From: Nemopilema nomurai
Lineage: Eukaryota; Cnidaria; Scyphozoa; Rhizostomeae; Rhizostomatidae
Direction: 5' to 3'
NCBI GenBank assembly: GCA_003864495.1
Contig: ML133421.1
Location: 868,001-932,000 of the forward strand
DNA length: 64,000 nt
The notes under the pieces were generated by a model that saw nothing but the letters and a program-made list of their open reading frames with translations, was not told the DNA's origin and made no database searches. Each line of letters opens with the position of its first letter. Position 1 is the first letter of the stretch. Below are positions 12,301 through 23,282 of the stretch, piece after piece. The position numbers and the translations under genes were made by a program.

Positions 12301-15300
12301 GTGCCATTGGGCAAACTAGGTTCCCTTTTCATTTGGGACTGTTCTAAAGATGGTGTGAAGAAGAAGGTTGTTAAACAGCCAATCATGCACTCTTCTCACA
12401 ATCCTCTATTATTTTAAAAAGGCAGCTTGCAATCTATTTTGTCAGCTTTTGTTCATTTTCTCAACATTTGCATACTCTGAGGAGTGCCAGACAAACAGTA
12501 ATTCAGTATGCTAAAATCATGTGAAGTAAGATTTCTGATTGACTGACGTTCACTAAGAACTAGATGCTGATGGAATTATTTTGATAGTCTTCTGTCTTAG
12601 TGTCACAATCAAGAGTGACAGGAGTAGAAATATGGACTTCAAATATCTGAAATCAAATGAAGAACCTTATTAAATTTTTCAGAGAAAATTTTCTAGTTAC
12701 TCACATTAGTGCTTTGATTCATACAGTTCTTTACTCTTTGTTGGTGCAATAATTTTTGGAAACAGATTGATGGATTACTCATAGCTACACAGAGATATTT
12801 ACGACTAGCTACACAAATCTTACTAAAATATGTATGACACAGTAAGACATCGCTAATCAGATCATAAGGCTTCTTATTTACCTAATATACTTAGATGTAA
12901 ACATTTTAGACATAGTTAGAATATACTTACCTTGAATGATTTCTGATCTCTGTACTTTCAATAAGTGTTGCAAACACAGTAGCACTCTTAGGAATGACCA
13001 CTGAGCTACCAGATTCTGGGTTCTGCAAACAAGCATCTGAATGCTGTTGAGTAATGCTGCATAATTTTTTTATGATAAATGCACAAATGAAAAGATTATG
13101 TAAATTACACCAAACATAAAAAATAACAAAATGCTTTAAAAATTGTCTTTAGGCAAACCAAAAATTGCTGTTACAACAGTCACCTAAACAAACATTAAGA
13201 TGAGAATGTATTGAGAACAGCTGATGCAAACATCCTCAAGAATTATCAAAAAATCCTAAAGTAAAACCTCAAATTGCCTAATGAAATCTACATTTATCAA
13301 AGCAATAAAAATAGATTTTCATTCATTAAATCATGAAAGCTTAAAATTCTACTTCAAAATTCTAACAAAAGACTTTCAAAATCTCATAGAACATCTCTAA
13401 TATGGAGAAAGAGTTATCTGAAATCAGCTACAGTTCCACTGAAAATTAACAACAAGTTTGGTCATGCAAATCTTCACAGTGGGTCAGAATAAACCAAGTT
13501 ACATTATGCAAACCTTTTCGGATGAAAGGTTCAGTAACTCTGTTAAAGCGTGCTTCAGTGTTGGAATAACACCCTCTCCAAATAATCCACCATCAAAAAC
13601 TTCCATAACAGCAAGATCTGGCCTAAAAAGTCAGAAGCAAATACAATACCAAGCCCTAATCTACATCAATTATACCTATATAATTATAAACTCAAAACAA
13701 ATGCAATGAAACATAGCTATTGAAATATGTATTTTGTAAGTTCAGCTATATATGTGACGTGGATGTTTCAAAAGCAGTAAATAAACACTTTGTAAAATAC
13801 AATATCAGTTAATATGTATAAGATAATAAAAAACTTATATCCACTGCTAAAATTTAACACAGAATAATGAGGTGTTAAAAGCAGCTGGATGGTAACTAGT
13901 TTTTGCTATTTGATTAGAATTTATATCCAAAGCTATCAGATTTAGTTTGAAATGCTTTTTAGCATCATCTAGATGATGCCCAGACAAGCCTCCATATTAT
14001 TGTTTCTAATTGTTTGATTGCAAATGTGATTGATTTTATCATATTATTGCATCTTTGACAATAAACATGGAAAGAGAAAATCCTGGGGCATTTCTAAAAA
14101 TATTTACAAATAATTCTAAAGCTTTAGATGATTTCAATAGAAAAAAAATATTCATTTGTCTTTACCTGACTGTTATTAATTAGATTACTGTATTATCAGT
14201 TGTACAACTAAACAATTTTCTAACAAAATGGAAGAAGAGAACACTTACCTTTTTTTGATTTCATTAAAAGTGCAGTCAGTGGACATTTTATTTAGCAATG
14301 TGATTTTATCAGGGAAGGCACTGGATGACACAACATCATTTGCAACTTGAAATAGCAGTGGGGAAACTTCAAATGCCAATACACTTCTAGAGCCACAGGA
14401 TGCAGCAAATAGACTGAAACAGTTCAAAAGGTAAGACAAATCAGCAAGAGAATGAGCTTAGTTTCAGAAGGCAGCAGCTCTAGTGCTACAAAGTTCAAAA
14501 TCTAATGCTTTAAAACATTACTAATACTTTAGTTCATACCAATGAATTTGAGATAATGTAAAACAATGTAGAGATAATTTGAAACAAGATAGACTATTAC
14601 CACATGGTACATATTAAACAAGAATTTCCATTTCAAATCCAGAACAAAAATTTGATATGAACACTACCTTGATTTTTATTTCAGTGAAAGAAAAATGACT
14701 GAAAAAGACTTCACCCATCAGTACTGATAATTTGAGTCTACCTAATCTAACACCTTTTCATTCAATGGTTCATTCCTCTATATTGATGGTTCTTCTTTAG
14801 CTTATCATAAATTCCACACTTTTGCCTTTGTAATTAACATGAACTTGCTGAGTCGTCTTGAAGTTCATACAAGACAACATTTATCTTTCGCATACTTAAA
14901 AGTGCCTATTTTGTCCGACACTCCTCAGAGTATGCAAACGTCGGAAGATAACCAAAAACTGACCGAATAAATAGCCTAAGGACCAAAGCATAAGGAATGT
15001 TCCCACGAGCATAAGGACCAAAACGTCTGCAGAAAGAGAGCAGCCGCGTCGAAATTGCCCAATGCCCAAATTAATTGCGATTCGGCTATAGGACAACATC
15101 TTTTAGAGAATCTAGATTGCGCCAAAACATACAGTGACGACAATTTTCGTATAATTGGGCAAGCTAGGTCGTCCTTTCACCTTTGGTGTTTTGGAGTCTG
15201 TCTATATTTCAATGGAAAATCCCATTCTTTGTAGACAGAAAGAGTTCGTCTTTTCCCTTGGGCTCTTCTAAAGTGAGGTGTTAAGTAACGCAGATTGGTC

Positions 15301-16160
15301 AATTATAACCAATCACGCGCTCTGCTTATCACCCTCTAGTGTTTTCGATCCGCATCTGGCTATTTATTCGGTCAGTTTTTGGTTATCTTCCGACGTTTGC
15401 ATACTCTGAGGAGTGTCGGACGAAAAAAGTACTTTTAAGTATGCGAAAAATAGTTCCGCTTTTTCTAGCAATTGTGAAGTTTTGTACCACAAAGCACTTG
15501 TTCAGAACATTTATCATACTACAGAAAAACTTGAGTTGACAGAAGTCAAATAGACAAGACAATTAGATAATGCTTAAGCTAGGCAAACAATATAGTAACT
15601 TTAAACAGATATTATTTGCATCTATAACTTGCAAACCTTAAAATGCCGGAGCCTGCTCCAATATCTATGATATCTTGACAACCATTTGAAATACATTTTC
15701 TCAAAGCTTGAAGATAGGACCGATTTCTTTTGACGTCATTTAGCATTCTATAATGCCATCGTGGAATACAACTATTTATAATTTGCTCATAATCTTCTTG
15801 CACATCCAGTAGTTCGCTTTCGCTTTTTACACTACTTTCGATAATTATTTTAAACAGCTTTAGGGCTTCGCATGGCAAGTCGTACTCCATAAGCACTTTG
15901 GACGTTGCCTTCAAGATTTCCAATTTCCACTGCCCATAAACATCTATTGCCGTTTCCATACATTGCTTCACACCATTTACATTGCCTTTACTGCAAAGTT
16001 CCTCAAACCACAATTGTAAGATCTCCAGAAATTCTTCTTTGCCTGGGGTTTCCACACTGAGGGTTGTATTTATTTCTGATGCTTTCCCAAGAAAGAGATA
16101 TTGAGCAAAGAGTCTTCCAATATCCATATCCTCAATAGCAATTGGTCTGTCTACTGACAT
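6345..16160 (-). CDS. PRMT9: Protein arginine N-methyltransferase 9, complete, 13 exons
   Basis: This is a SAM-dependent arginine methyltransferase; PRMT9 is known to make symmetric dimethylarginine on the splicing factor SF3B2. Coding exons (minus): 16160-15637, 14413-14249, 13622-13514, 13022-12931, 12182-12005, 11464-11251, 10983-10378, 9999-9877, 9242-9143, 8304-8148, 7714-7610, 7204-about 7064, 6470-6345. They total about 880 codons against 845 in human, and every junction is phase-consistent. Seen in order: a TPR-like N-terminus, the WHYRMLND motif, SAM motif I (DIGAGSGIL, split by intron 1), post-I (LAFEVS), the double-E loop (MEVFDGGLFGEG), the CWEQ loop, then a second, degenerate methyltransferase half ending in a THWHQ motif. 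The start used is the first ATG of the exon-1 frame; that frame runs open about 85 bp further upstream without an ATG, so a short 5' exon is possible. The exon-12 donor is the least certain boundary, because three in-phase GT sites exist. Confidence 0.93.
9738..9748. repeat. Poly-C run (11) in PRMT9 intron 8
   Basis: A homopolymer run of eleven C within a C-rich stretch of the intron between exons 8 and 9. It is prone to length error in sequencing. Confidence 0.8.
12297..12530 (+). mobile_element. Degenerate MITE copy in PRMT9 intron 4
   Basis: This resembles the right half of the element at 14883-15452. Shared blocks include ATTGGGCAARCTAGGT, a C-T-rich GTTCTAAAG block, CCAATCA.GC.CT, and the terminal GCATACTCTGAGGAGTG motif. 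Many substitutions and indels show it is older. It lies wholly inside the intron between exons 4 and 5, and its left end is not recognisable. Confidence 0.65.
14883..15452. mobile_element. MITE-like element with ~85-bp terminal inverted repeats, in PRMT9 intron 1
   Basis: The left end (about 14888-14976) and right end (about 15358-15447) are near-perfect inverted copies. They begin CGCATACTTAAAAGT, include TCCGACACTCCTCAGAGTAT and end GACCGAATAAATAGCC. The ~570-bp element has no long reading frame, so it would depend on a transposase elsewhere. No clear target-site duplication could be assigned by eye, and the superfamily is not identifiable from this copy. The strong inverted repeats could fold into a long hairpin in the PRMT9 pre-mRNA. 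Confidence 0.8.
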
Positions 16161-16379
16161 ATCACTTTCAACAATTAAATTAGAATTACGTTTATGTATG
16201 GCGCTTTCCAGTTTCCCTCGCTTTGTCAATTTAGATTTGCACTAGCCTCGTTTGGGGTTGGCGGGAGAAGTTATTGCTGTTGTTGTTGTGAAATGAAAGC
16301 ACAATGATGATTGTAATAAATCCCCATTAATCTATCTAAGAAATCCTGTGCAGGGAAGCTAATACAAATGAAACAGACC

Positions 16380-16870
16380 AGAAACTGTATGAAAAGAGAA
16401 ACTTTCTCAAAGGTTGTGCAAGCATGTGTACTCTCAAGCGTACAATATGGCGATATCGTCTATAGCAATGCGTCACCAACTACACAAAGCTCAGTCAATT
16501 CAGAACTCCTCGGCAAAGGTAGTTACTGGGAAGTTTGATCATGTGACACCAGCTTTAAACATACTTCAGTGGAAGAGGCTTGAGGAACAACGAAAGACCC
16601 ATAGGCTCTGTTTACTGTACAAATGTCTAAACAACCAAGGTCCTCAATATCTCTCTGAACTGTTCCATAGAAACTCACAAATTCATGACTACAATACAAG
16701 ACAACAACACCACTTGCACGTTCCTATGTCGACAACGGCGAGCCATCGTAGAATATCTTGTACCAAGCCACTACTGACTTCAACAAATTACCGACAAAAG
16801 TGAAGCAAGCAAAAACATTTTCCAAATTTAAACAGAACTTAAAATCAATGTAGTTTAACACAATAGTCAC

Positions 16871-16903
<33 letters not shown>

Positions 16904-16990
16904 ATAAATTATATAATATAATATAATTTTTCTATCTCTATGCTTGTACATATTTTCTAGCCTAATTTTATTTTATTTAATAAAGACTAA
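16380..16990 (+). mobile_element. 3' remnant of a non-LTR retrotransposon (reverse transcriptase C-terminus)
   Basis: A 129-codon frame (16414-16803) matches the conserved tail of LINE-type reverse transcriptases: HKAQSIQNSSAKVVTG, then LQWKRLEEQRKTHRLCLLYK, CLNNQGPQYLSELF and YNTRQ. The preceding block (QYGDIVYSN, another frame) belongs upstream, so at least one frameshift is present. The usual SYRGAVLWNSLP-like end is disrupted. An (AT)n tract and an AT-rich tail follow. It is a dead, 5'-truncated copy, about 220 bp from the first PRMT9 coding exon. Confidence 0.8.
16870..16927. repeat. (AT)n microsatellite
   Basis: Alternating AT with a few interruptions, directly 3' of the retrotransposon remnant. 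Such tracts are common at non-LTR element tails. Confidence 0.9.
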
Positions 16991-17429
16991 ACTTACGTTT
17001 GGTGATATTTACTTATAGGTTTTGTTTTATTAATTATTTAATTATTTATTTATTTTACTGCCAGTGAAAAACCTATCATACTTAGGATCTTTGCAATGAA
17101 TACATTACATTGTCTTTTCATCAAAGCACTTTGTATGAAAATTTCTTAATTGATTTCTTTGATTATTTAGATCGTAATAATTCTACACCGTCATTCTTAG
17201 CATTTGTTAGCTAAAACATGTACCAATTCAAAAATGTGTTCAAGCCATCTCAGCCTCTTCCTTGTGACAATTTCATGATTAAAGTGTCTGTAAAAGCACA
17301 TCAATCAATTGATAGTGCTTTTTGGTAAAACCTGAAGGCCATCAAGAAATATTTTTAAAAAAAAATAAAAGCATGTAAAATAAAAGCAAGTAAGAGAGGC
17401 AACAGTATGACAATTATTAAAAAGAGTTA

Positions 17430-17443
17430 TTTATTTATTTATT
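17430..17443 (-). promoter_or_regulatory. Overlapping poly(A) signals downstream of M28B copy 1
   Basis: Three overlapping AATAAA words on the minus strand, about 230 bp beyond the stop codon of the gene ending at 17673. Confidence 0.55.
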
Positions 17444-17584
17444 AATAATTTAACGAAGCTGAAACAAGGCTTAGCATTCAAAGTGATACAAATTCTCGGC
17501 GAAATTTCAAACGAGTAGCTAATAACTCGAACTTATGAAATTGTTCAAGAAACATATGCCCAACTTTCTACAAAAACAGTACAT

Positions 17585-17620
17585 TGATGTCATCATCATC
17601 ATCATCACCATCATCATCAT
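17585..17620. repeat. (ATC)n trinucleotide microsatellite
   Basis: About eleven CAT/ATC units with one interruption, in the presumed 3' untranslated region of M28B copy 1. Confidence 0.9.
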
Positions 17621-17672
17621 GAGTACATCGCTGACACCTTCATTGTGGTTTTCCCGACCACATGCTGGACAA

Positions 17673-19871
17673 TTAGATTCGAGATAGTATGAACGATTGC
17701 GAGGCGGCTTGTAGACGACTGGTTGCAATCATCAATTGCCTCTTCACTTGGTCCCAGTCTTTATCGATTCGATTCTCTGCTCTGAAAATGGCCTCCGAAA
17801 TGGCAGTAAACCGAGTTCTAGTTGTTACTAAATCCCATCTTGTAGAATAAACAATATTTTTCAGGTCATCTCTTCCCATCGTCCCAGACTGGTGGATGAG
17901 TTGTCGCTGGAAATTCTGAAGTCGATCATTTACCATTCGAACCTTTAGATGGTCGCCTTTGTTTACATTTCTGATTCGCTCTTCGAAGTGCTTTACCGCC
18001 AACGTTAAGTTCCGCGCAGAGGCAACCAGCATGTCGCAAGACACATTCTGAGGAATGACAAACCGTTCGTGACGTGTTTTGAAATCAACTGCATAATTGT
18101 AAATAGCGTTGGCTGCCTTCGACAAATTGAATCGTAGAATTGTCGAATCAGCCAAATTCAAAGCTGCTTTCATCCAAACTTTCCCAACCAAGAGATGATA
18201 ACGAAAGCCCGGATCCACAAACTTTTTGAGCCAGTCAAAGTTGTCATATGTCGAATGGTACACTGGGTTTCCAAATGGGTATTTCGTGCCAGGAATCTTT
18301 GCATAAGTGTACTTCAAATCGACTGAAGACACGCCAATAGTGTGATAGAACGGCTTATAGTCACTACCAGTGATGAGAACTATTGTCCTCGGTTCACTTT
18401 TATCCGAGGAACTTGGGATCTTTTTAACCCAGTCCTGGTACAGATTCACTTTCGTCGTAGGCTCAGTAAGTGTCTTTACTTCGTCGAAGAAGACATCATT
18501 CAGTTCTGGAGTTGATCTCAAATCGATGGTGTGGTTTCCCTCGACAGCTACATCAACATTCAAGTAGGCCACTGCTTGTTCGTCCAGCATCGAAGCATGC
18601 TCTTCTACCCATTCCGTGGAGCCGATCATTCCATGCTCATGTCCATCCCAGCTCAATAACATAAGGCTTCTGCGTGGTCTCCAGCCATGCCGCCTGGCCT
18701 TCCCTAAACATCTTGCGATTTCCATGAGTGTCGCTTGGGCACCAGAAGCGTCTGATGCACCATCTCCCCAACTATCACGATGGCTTCCAATCAGCACGTG
18801 CCTATCTGGCTCAACATTCCCATGAATTTTGCCAGAGATAATGTTGAGAGTTTTAACCTTAAGCTCGTTTTCAACGTTCATTTGAACCAAGAGAGACGAA
18901 TTCAGTTTGTATGCAAATCCACCGTCTCCATTGAACCGCTTCGGGGCATCCTTTCCGTCCATGGCTTCGAGAAGAAGCCTGGCATCTTTAAATGCGATTG
19001 GTTGCGATGGGATACTGGGAAGAGGCGAAGCCTTGTCGATTTTTACTTGATAGAAACCCTGCTTGGAGGGATAGCCTCTGGTAAGGGGGTCTCCTGGTCT
19101 CTCCATTACTGTCCCAATTTGTACGCCCGAATCGGGCAGCTCCCATCCGTTGGGGTACTGAGCATCTACTCCGTTGGGATTTACCTGCATCGGGTCAGAG
19201 AAGAGGATGACCCCCTTTGCCCCGTTCAAGACTGCATAATCTACTTGTTGGCCCCTGTATGGAAAGCCGTGTCTCACAATAACGATCTTTCCGGAAACAT
19301 TGATTCCATGTTCTCGAAGTTCTTTGAAGTCCTGCTCAGTCCCAAAGTTAGCGTACACAAGGTAACCACTGACATTTCCGGAGGGGGAGTACGCATGGAA
19401 CGGGGCCACAACGTCGTTCTTGGTTGTCGCCGGGTTTGTGACAGAGAAACCGAAGACTGTCCCGTTATTGTAGTGCGCCACGATCTCAGCTGGCCTCTTC
19501 GGATAAGAGAGCGGCACGTCGTATTTGTGTGTTGTGACGTCTTCTACACCGAACGTCCGCCATTTTGTCGCAACGTAAATTGCTTGGGTCTCTGCATTGT
19601 CCGTTCCTGACATACGAGGTGCCCTTGAAAAGTGTTTGGTCTCTTCTTCGATATTCTTTGCACTCATTTCAGCGATCAAACTTCCATGCTGTTTGAATCT
19701 AGCAACTTCCGTTTCTTGATCGCTTATTGTGGTTGCTTTCGTACTGTCCAGCTTTTCGTTGGAGCGAGTCGTTACTGCGTATCCTATCAGGGCGCCAACA
19801 AGAAGAGAAACCAACGAAATCACTGCTACAGTGATGCATTTTCTGTCAACGGTAATGGTCTGAGGCCCCAT
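17673..19871 (-). CDS. Glutamate carboxypeptidase II-like M28B membrane protein, copy 1, intronless
   Basis: A 732-residue type II membrane protein of the GCPII/NAALADase/transferrin-receptor family. A short cytosolic tail is followed by one transmembrane helix (about 13-34), a PA-type apical domain (about 150-270), an M28 zinc domain (about 330-560) and a helical dimerisation domain (about 590-725). There are many NxS/T sites. Zinc-ligand positions are kept: His364 and Asp374 (SHRDSWGDGASD), Glu412 (WDGHEHG), Asp440 (YLNVD) and His539 (YHSTY). The residue matching human catalytic Glu424 is His411, and the human GRARYT arginine patch reads VDLKYT here. Peptidase activity, or at least glutamate specificity, is therefore doubtful. 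The whole frame is one exon, unlike vertebrate orthologues, which suggests retroposition or intron loss. It is paired with the copy at 23283-25526. Confidence 0.9.
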   Translation of the reverse strand: MGPQTITVDRKCITVAVISLVSLLVGALIGYAVTTRSNEKLDSTKATTISDQETEVARFKQHGSLIAEMSAKNIEEETKHFSRAPRMSGTDNAETQAIYVATKWRTFGVEDVTTHKYDVPLSYPKRPAEIVAHYNNGTVFGFSVTNPATTKNDVVAPFHAYSPSGNVSGYLVYANFGTEQDFKELREHGINVSGKIVIVRHGFPYRGQQVDYAVLNGAKGVILFSDPMQVNPNGVDAQYPNGWELPDSGVQIGTVMERPGDPLTRGYPSKQGFYQVKIDKASPLPSIPSQPIAFKDARLLLEAMDGKDAPKRFNGDGGFAYKLNSSLLVQMNVENELKVKTLNIISGKIHGNVEPDRHVLIGSHRDSWGDGASDASGAQATLMEIARCLGKARRHGWRPRRSLMLLSWDGHEHGMIGSTEWVEEHASMLDEQAVAYLNVDVAVEGNHTIDLRSTPELNDVFFDEVKTLTEPTTKVNLYQDWVKKIPSSSDKSEPRTIVLITGSDYKPFYHTIGVSSVDLKYTYAKIPGTKYPFGNPVYHSTYDNFDWLKKFVDPGFRYHLLVGKVWMKAALNLADSTILRFNLSKAANAIYNYAVDFKTRHERFVIPQNVSCDMLVASARNLTLAVKHFEERIRNVNKGDHLKVRMVNDRLQNFQRQLIHQSGTMGRDDLKNIVYSTRWDLVTTRTRFTAISEAIFRAENRIDKDWDQVKRQLMIATSRLQAASQSFILSRI

Positions 19872-22800
19872 CGTTGCTCAGGACGAAGAGCGAGCAGAGC
19901 TCAGATTTACTATCACGTCTGAAAAGAATTGTGGTCCAATAATGAAATTTGATGCCTCTAAAGGGGCGTGCATACTGATTATTTTGTGGTGTTGAGGTCA
20001 ATGCTCGAAGTGAAGTGCCTTTGAGATGGACACAAGTCCTCAATGCCGGTTTATTTAGCTTTGGTCAAGGTGATTCGTAATTGTGGATTCTTGGACCGAA
20101 ATGCTTTTGTCAACCTGCCTACATTTCATCAAGAAACCAGGTCGATTTAAGGCTCTGTGGAAGGAGATCAAACTTGAGAGCGAATTTGTGAACAGAGTAT
20201 TGAACTTATTTAATTTACAGTTGCTTTTCCTGTGGTTTCGATGGGCATAGCATGCTCAATTGCCACAACGCAACGCTGGATAAAGGTGGGGTGAACCAAC
20301 TCCAATGCTATCTACAAGATTTCCAGCTCGGATGATAAAAACATGCAAAATTTTGTTGTACGTTCATCTGCGGGTATCTATTCTGGACAAAGTATCAGGT
20401 GGCTGTTCCTTACCGACGGTGGCTTAAAGCCCGGTGTGTATCTTTAAGGGAAAATCTAAAGGCCCCCAAACAATGTAGCTCCAAGGGGTTCCCCGCGAAA
20501 CTTTGTGAAAATCTTTTGGGATGAAGTCATTTCTTAAAAAGATTCACAATGTCATTAAAGTGGGCGTATGACTTGTTTTGGTTTGTTATTAGTATCACAC
20601 AATATTGGTGCAACTACATAGCCGCATAACTTCAATTGATTAAAGCTTACTTGACGTAAATGAAGTATAATAATAGTAATCTCTATAATAGTCCTTGTAT
20701 TTAAAGTAAAACTTCCTAGAAATCTCCTATTCAACCTGGTTTTATATCTTAATAATTGTTTTGTTTATGTCAGTCAATGTTTTTAAAAATTCTTTTACGC
20801 TGTAAAAATTTATGTGTATTTATGTGTAGTTGAAAGGCAGTGTACTTTTGTCAAGGTTGTACTTGAATGAGACCTTTCCATCTGTGCTTTCCCACTTCCC
20901 TGGAGAAACGTATGAGCTCAAGTTTTAGTTAAATCTTTGGGGCAGGCTGTTTTCAAGTTTGTATAGGGCAGAGCCCCAGTTTTTTGAAGCAAAGAAATGT
21001 CTTCATTGCCAAGTTTTGCATCAACACACTTGGCCAATTCAATAGATTATTTGAATGCAAATACCTCTTCGCTATAAACCTTTCTAAAGGGAAAGTATTG
21101 TTATTGGAATAAACGGGTTGATTTACATTATCTAAAAACTGACTGCCTCCAAACTATGCATACAGAATGAATTTTAGGAGTCTCTCAGAAAGTCGTCATG
21201 TCACCTTATTCGTTATAATCAAATATGCTTAAATGCCAAAGAAATGTAAAATAGTGTTTGTAGACAATGTCTCAGACTTATAAAGAGAGATCTAGGTGTG
21301 TTAAAGGCAATTGAATTTGAATCCTACCGCTTTTGATGGAAGCTGGCGACTCTGTTAATATATCTACTTGGAAAACTTCGATAAGAAAAAGATTTTTGCG
21401 AGTGTTTGGGAAGGTAAGATTCTCCGCATTCTGGAGGTATTGAATGAAAGGTTCACTTGACCCCTTCACTGGCTTTGTATTTTAGTTGGGGAGAAGATTA
21501 GTTGCACACTGGACTACTTTAAATGTGTTTATTGAAACATATGTTCTCTAACGGTCCCGGAACTGTCTAGCGATTCATAATGCTGGTGCAATATACAAAG
21601 CAAGGCTCCAAGGCTTAGTTCGCATTGTTTTGTGTCTGCTAGATAGGGAGCTAATATGAAAAGAAAGTAGAGATGACAATATCAAGAAAAGGACACATTT
21701 ATACTCCAAGGGCTATCAATTTATACCAGGTTAATTCAAAATGGCGAATCTTCTCGTAGCATATCGCTTGTAGGCTGCATGACTTAACTGATCTCATCAT
21801 TCGAACGAATCGAACAATATTGCGTTTATGCGTGGCTACATAATTGGAGACACGCTGAGAAGAATGAAGGCAGAACTCCTATGTAGTTGAAATCTTGCAT
21901 GACGTAGATGTTAAAAAGGCATTGATTTTACTCTTTTCTCATTAAAGTGGAGCCTGTTTGTTTGTTAGATGAACTGAAAGATGAGTTTCACACGATTTTT
22001 CAAAAATGAAGTTTGGCAATATGATTTTTCATTGCTGTGAATCGCGAGGTAAAACCAGGTCCGATAACCTTGATTCTTTCGGATTTGGCGTTTATTTAAT
22101 TGTGCATGAAAACAAATTGCCTTGTTTACTACCGAAAGTTTGAATTATAAACACAATTCTTGCACCAAATAAGTTCTAACAGATATGGTGAGAAACTCGT
22201 CTATACGATAGAGAATGAAGCAACAAGTTAATCTAGAGATTCATTCTAAAAGATTGTGAATCTATTGACGGCTTATCAATTGTTTGGTTACATGGTCTCG
22301 AGTTTTAAGCCAGCTTGGTTCACAGTGTTTCATAATGTCATTGAGAACGATTAGGGGCTGAAAAAGCTGCCTCTTGGAGAAAAGCTGCCTTTTGTGTTTC
22401 GAATGAAAGCGGCATTACGGCTGAAACTGAACATGATGTGCAGACGATGTGACTGGATAGACAAGATAGGTTGCCATTGTACTTGAAATAGAGGCTGGTA
22501 GCTGGAAACCAATGTGACGCATCGCAGAGGGAAGGAAAAGCTACTAGAAGCCTGTACCTTGAATAAATGAAGCAAGAGCATATTGATTTTCTTAACTAAA
22601 GAATGACATTCCACCAACCTGCTCTCCTGCGAGCACATTAACTGCCCTGCTTATTCTTCACATGTTTCTGTATGTTGTGTTTGGTTTACGAGTGGCAAAC
22701 AAATTTATTATTGCTTATACTCACCAGCGAACTAAAACTTTGATTAAATATTTCGTAGATGTTCTGCTTTTGCATAATAATTTTAAAACGAATCAAAATG

Positions 22801-23282
22801 AAAGCAACACACCAATATTTGAAAATTCTATTGAAAGCGCAGCGACTTGAAAACGGATCGTTGTGATGAACACATCCTCAGAAACACCGAACACAGAGTG
22901 GTTCGAAAACGCAGACATTTGAAAACGGGATATTGGAAACAAAGCCCATAGGAGTACCTACCCTGCATGGTACTTCGCAATGGGTACAATTAAGCATCAA
23001 TATATTTCATGTATATCTGGACGGCTAAAATTCTTTCCGTCTGCTCAAGTAAATTGGGAGGAGTGTTTGAAGGGCCAGGAAAGGTGCCCTTGGAGCAGCA
23101 GAACAAACTGCTCGTGTTCCTCACAGAATGATGCATGGGCTAAGTGCAAAAAAATTAAGATTCATCAACTGGCTATACATGAACCAAGAGACACAATCGG
23201 ATAAAAAGCTTGCGGTACCACGAAGACATTAGAAATGCAATCAGTAAACAAACTACTTAGAGAGAGATATCCTCTAAAATCG
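19872..23282. other. Spacer between the two M28B genes
   Basis: About 3.4 kb holding the copy-1 promoter and copy-2 3' flank. No frame over 100 codons and no recognised element occurs here. Neither flank of either gene resembles the corresponding flank of the other, although the coding blocks are nearly identical. A minus-strand AATAAA near 22692 could serve copy 2, but it lies about 590 bp from the stop. Confidence 0.6.

Noticed and set aside
18780..19610. 276-codon plus-strand frame
   Set aside because: Antisense shadow of M28B copy 1. Homologous antisense frames recur in copy 2 (24387-24707, 24729-25220) only because the coding strands are nearly identical.
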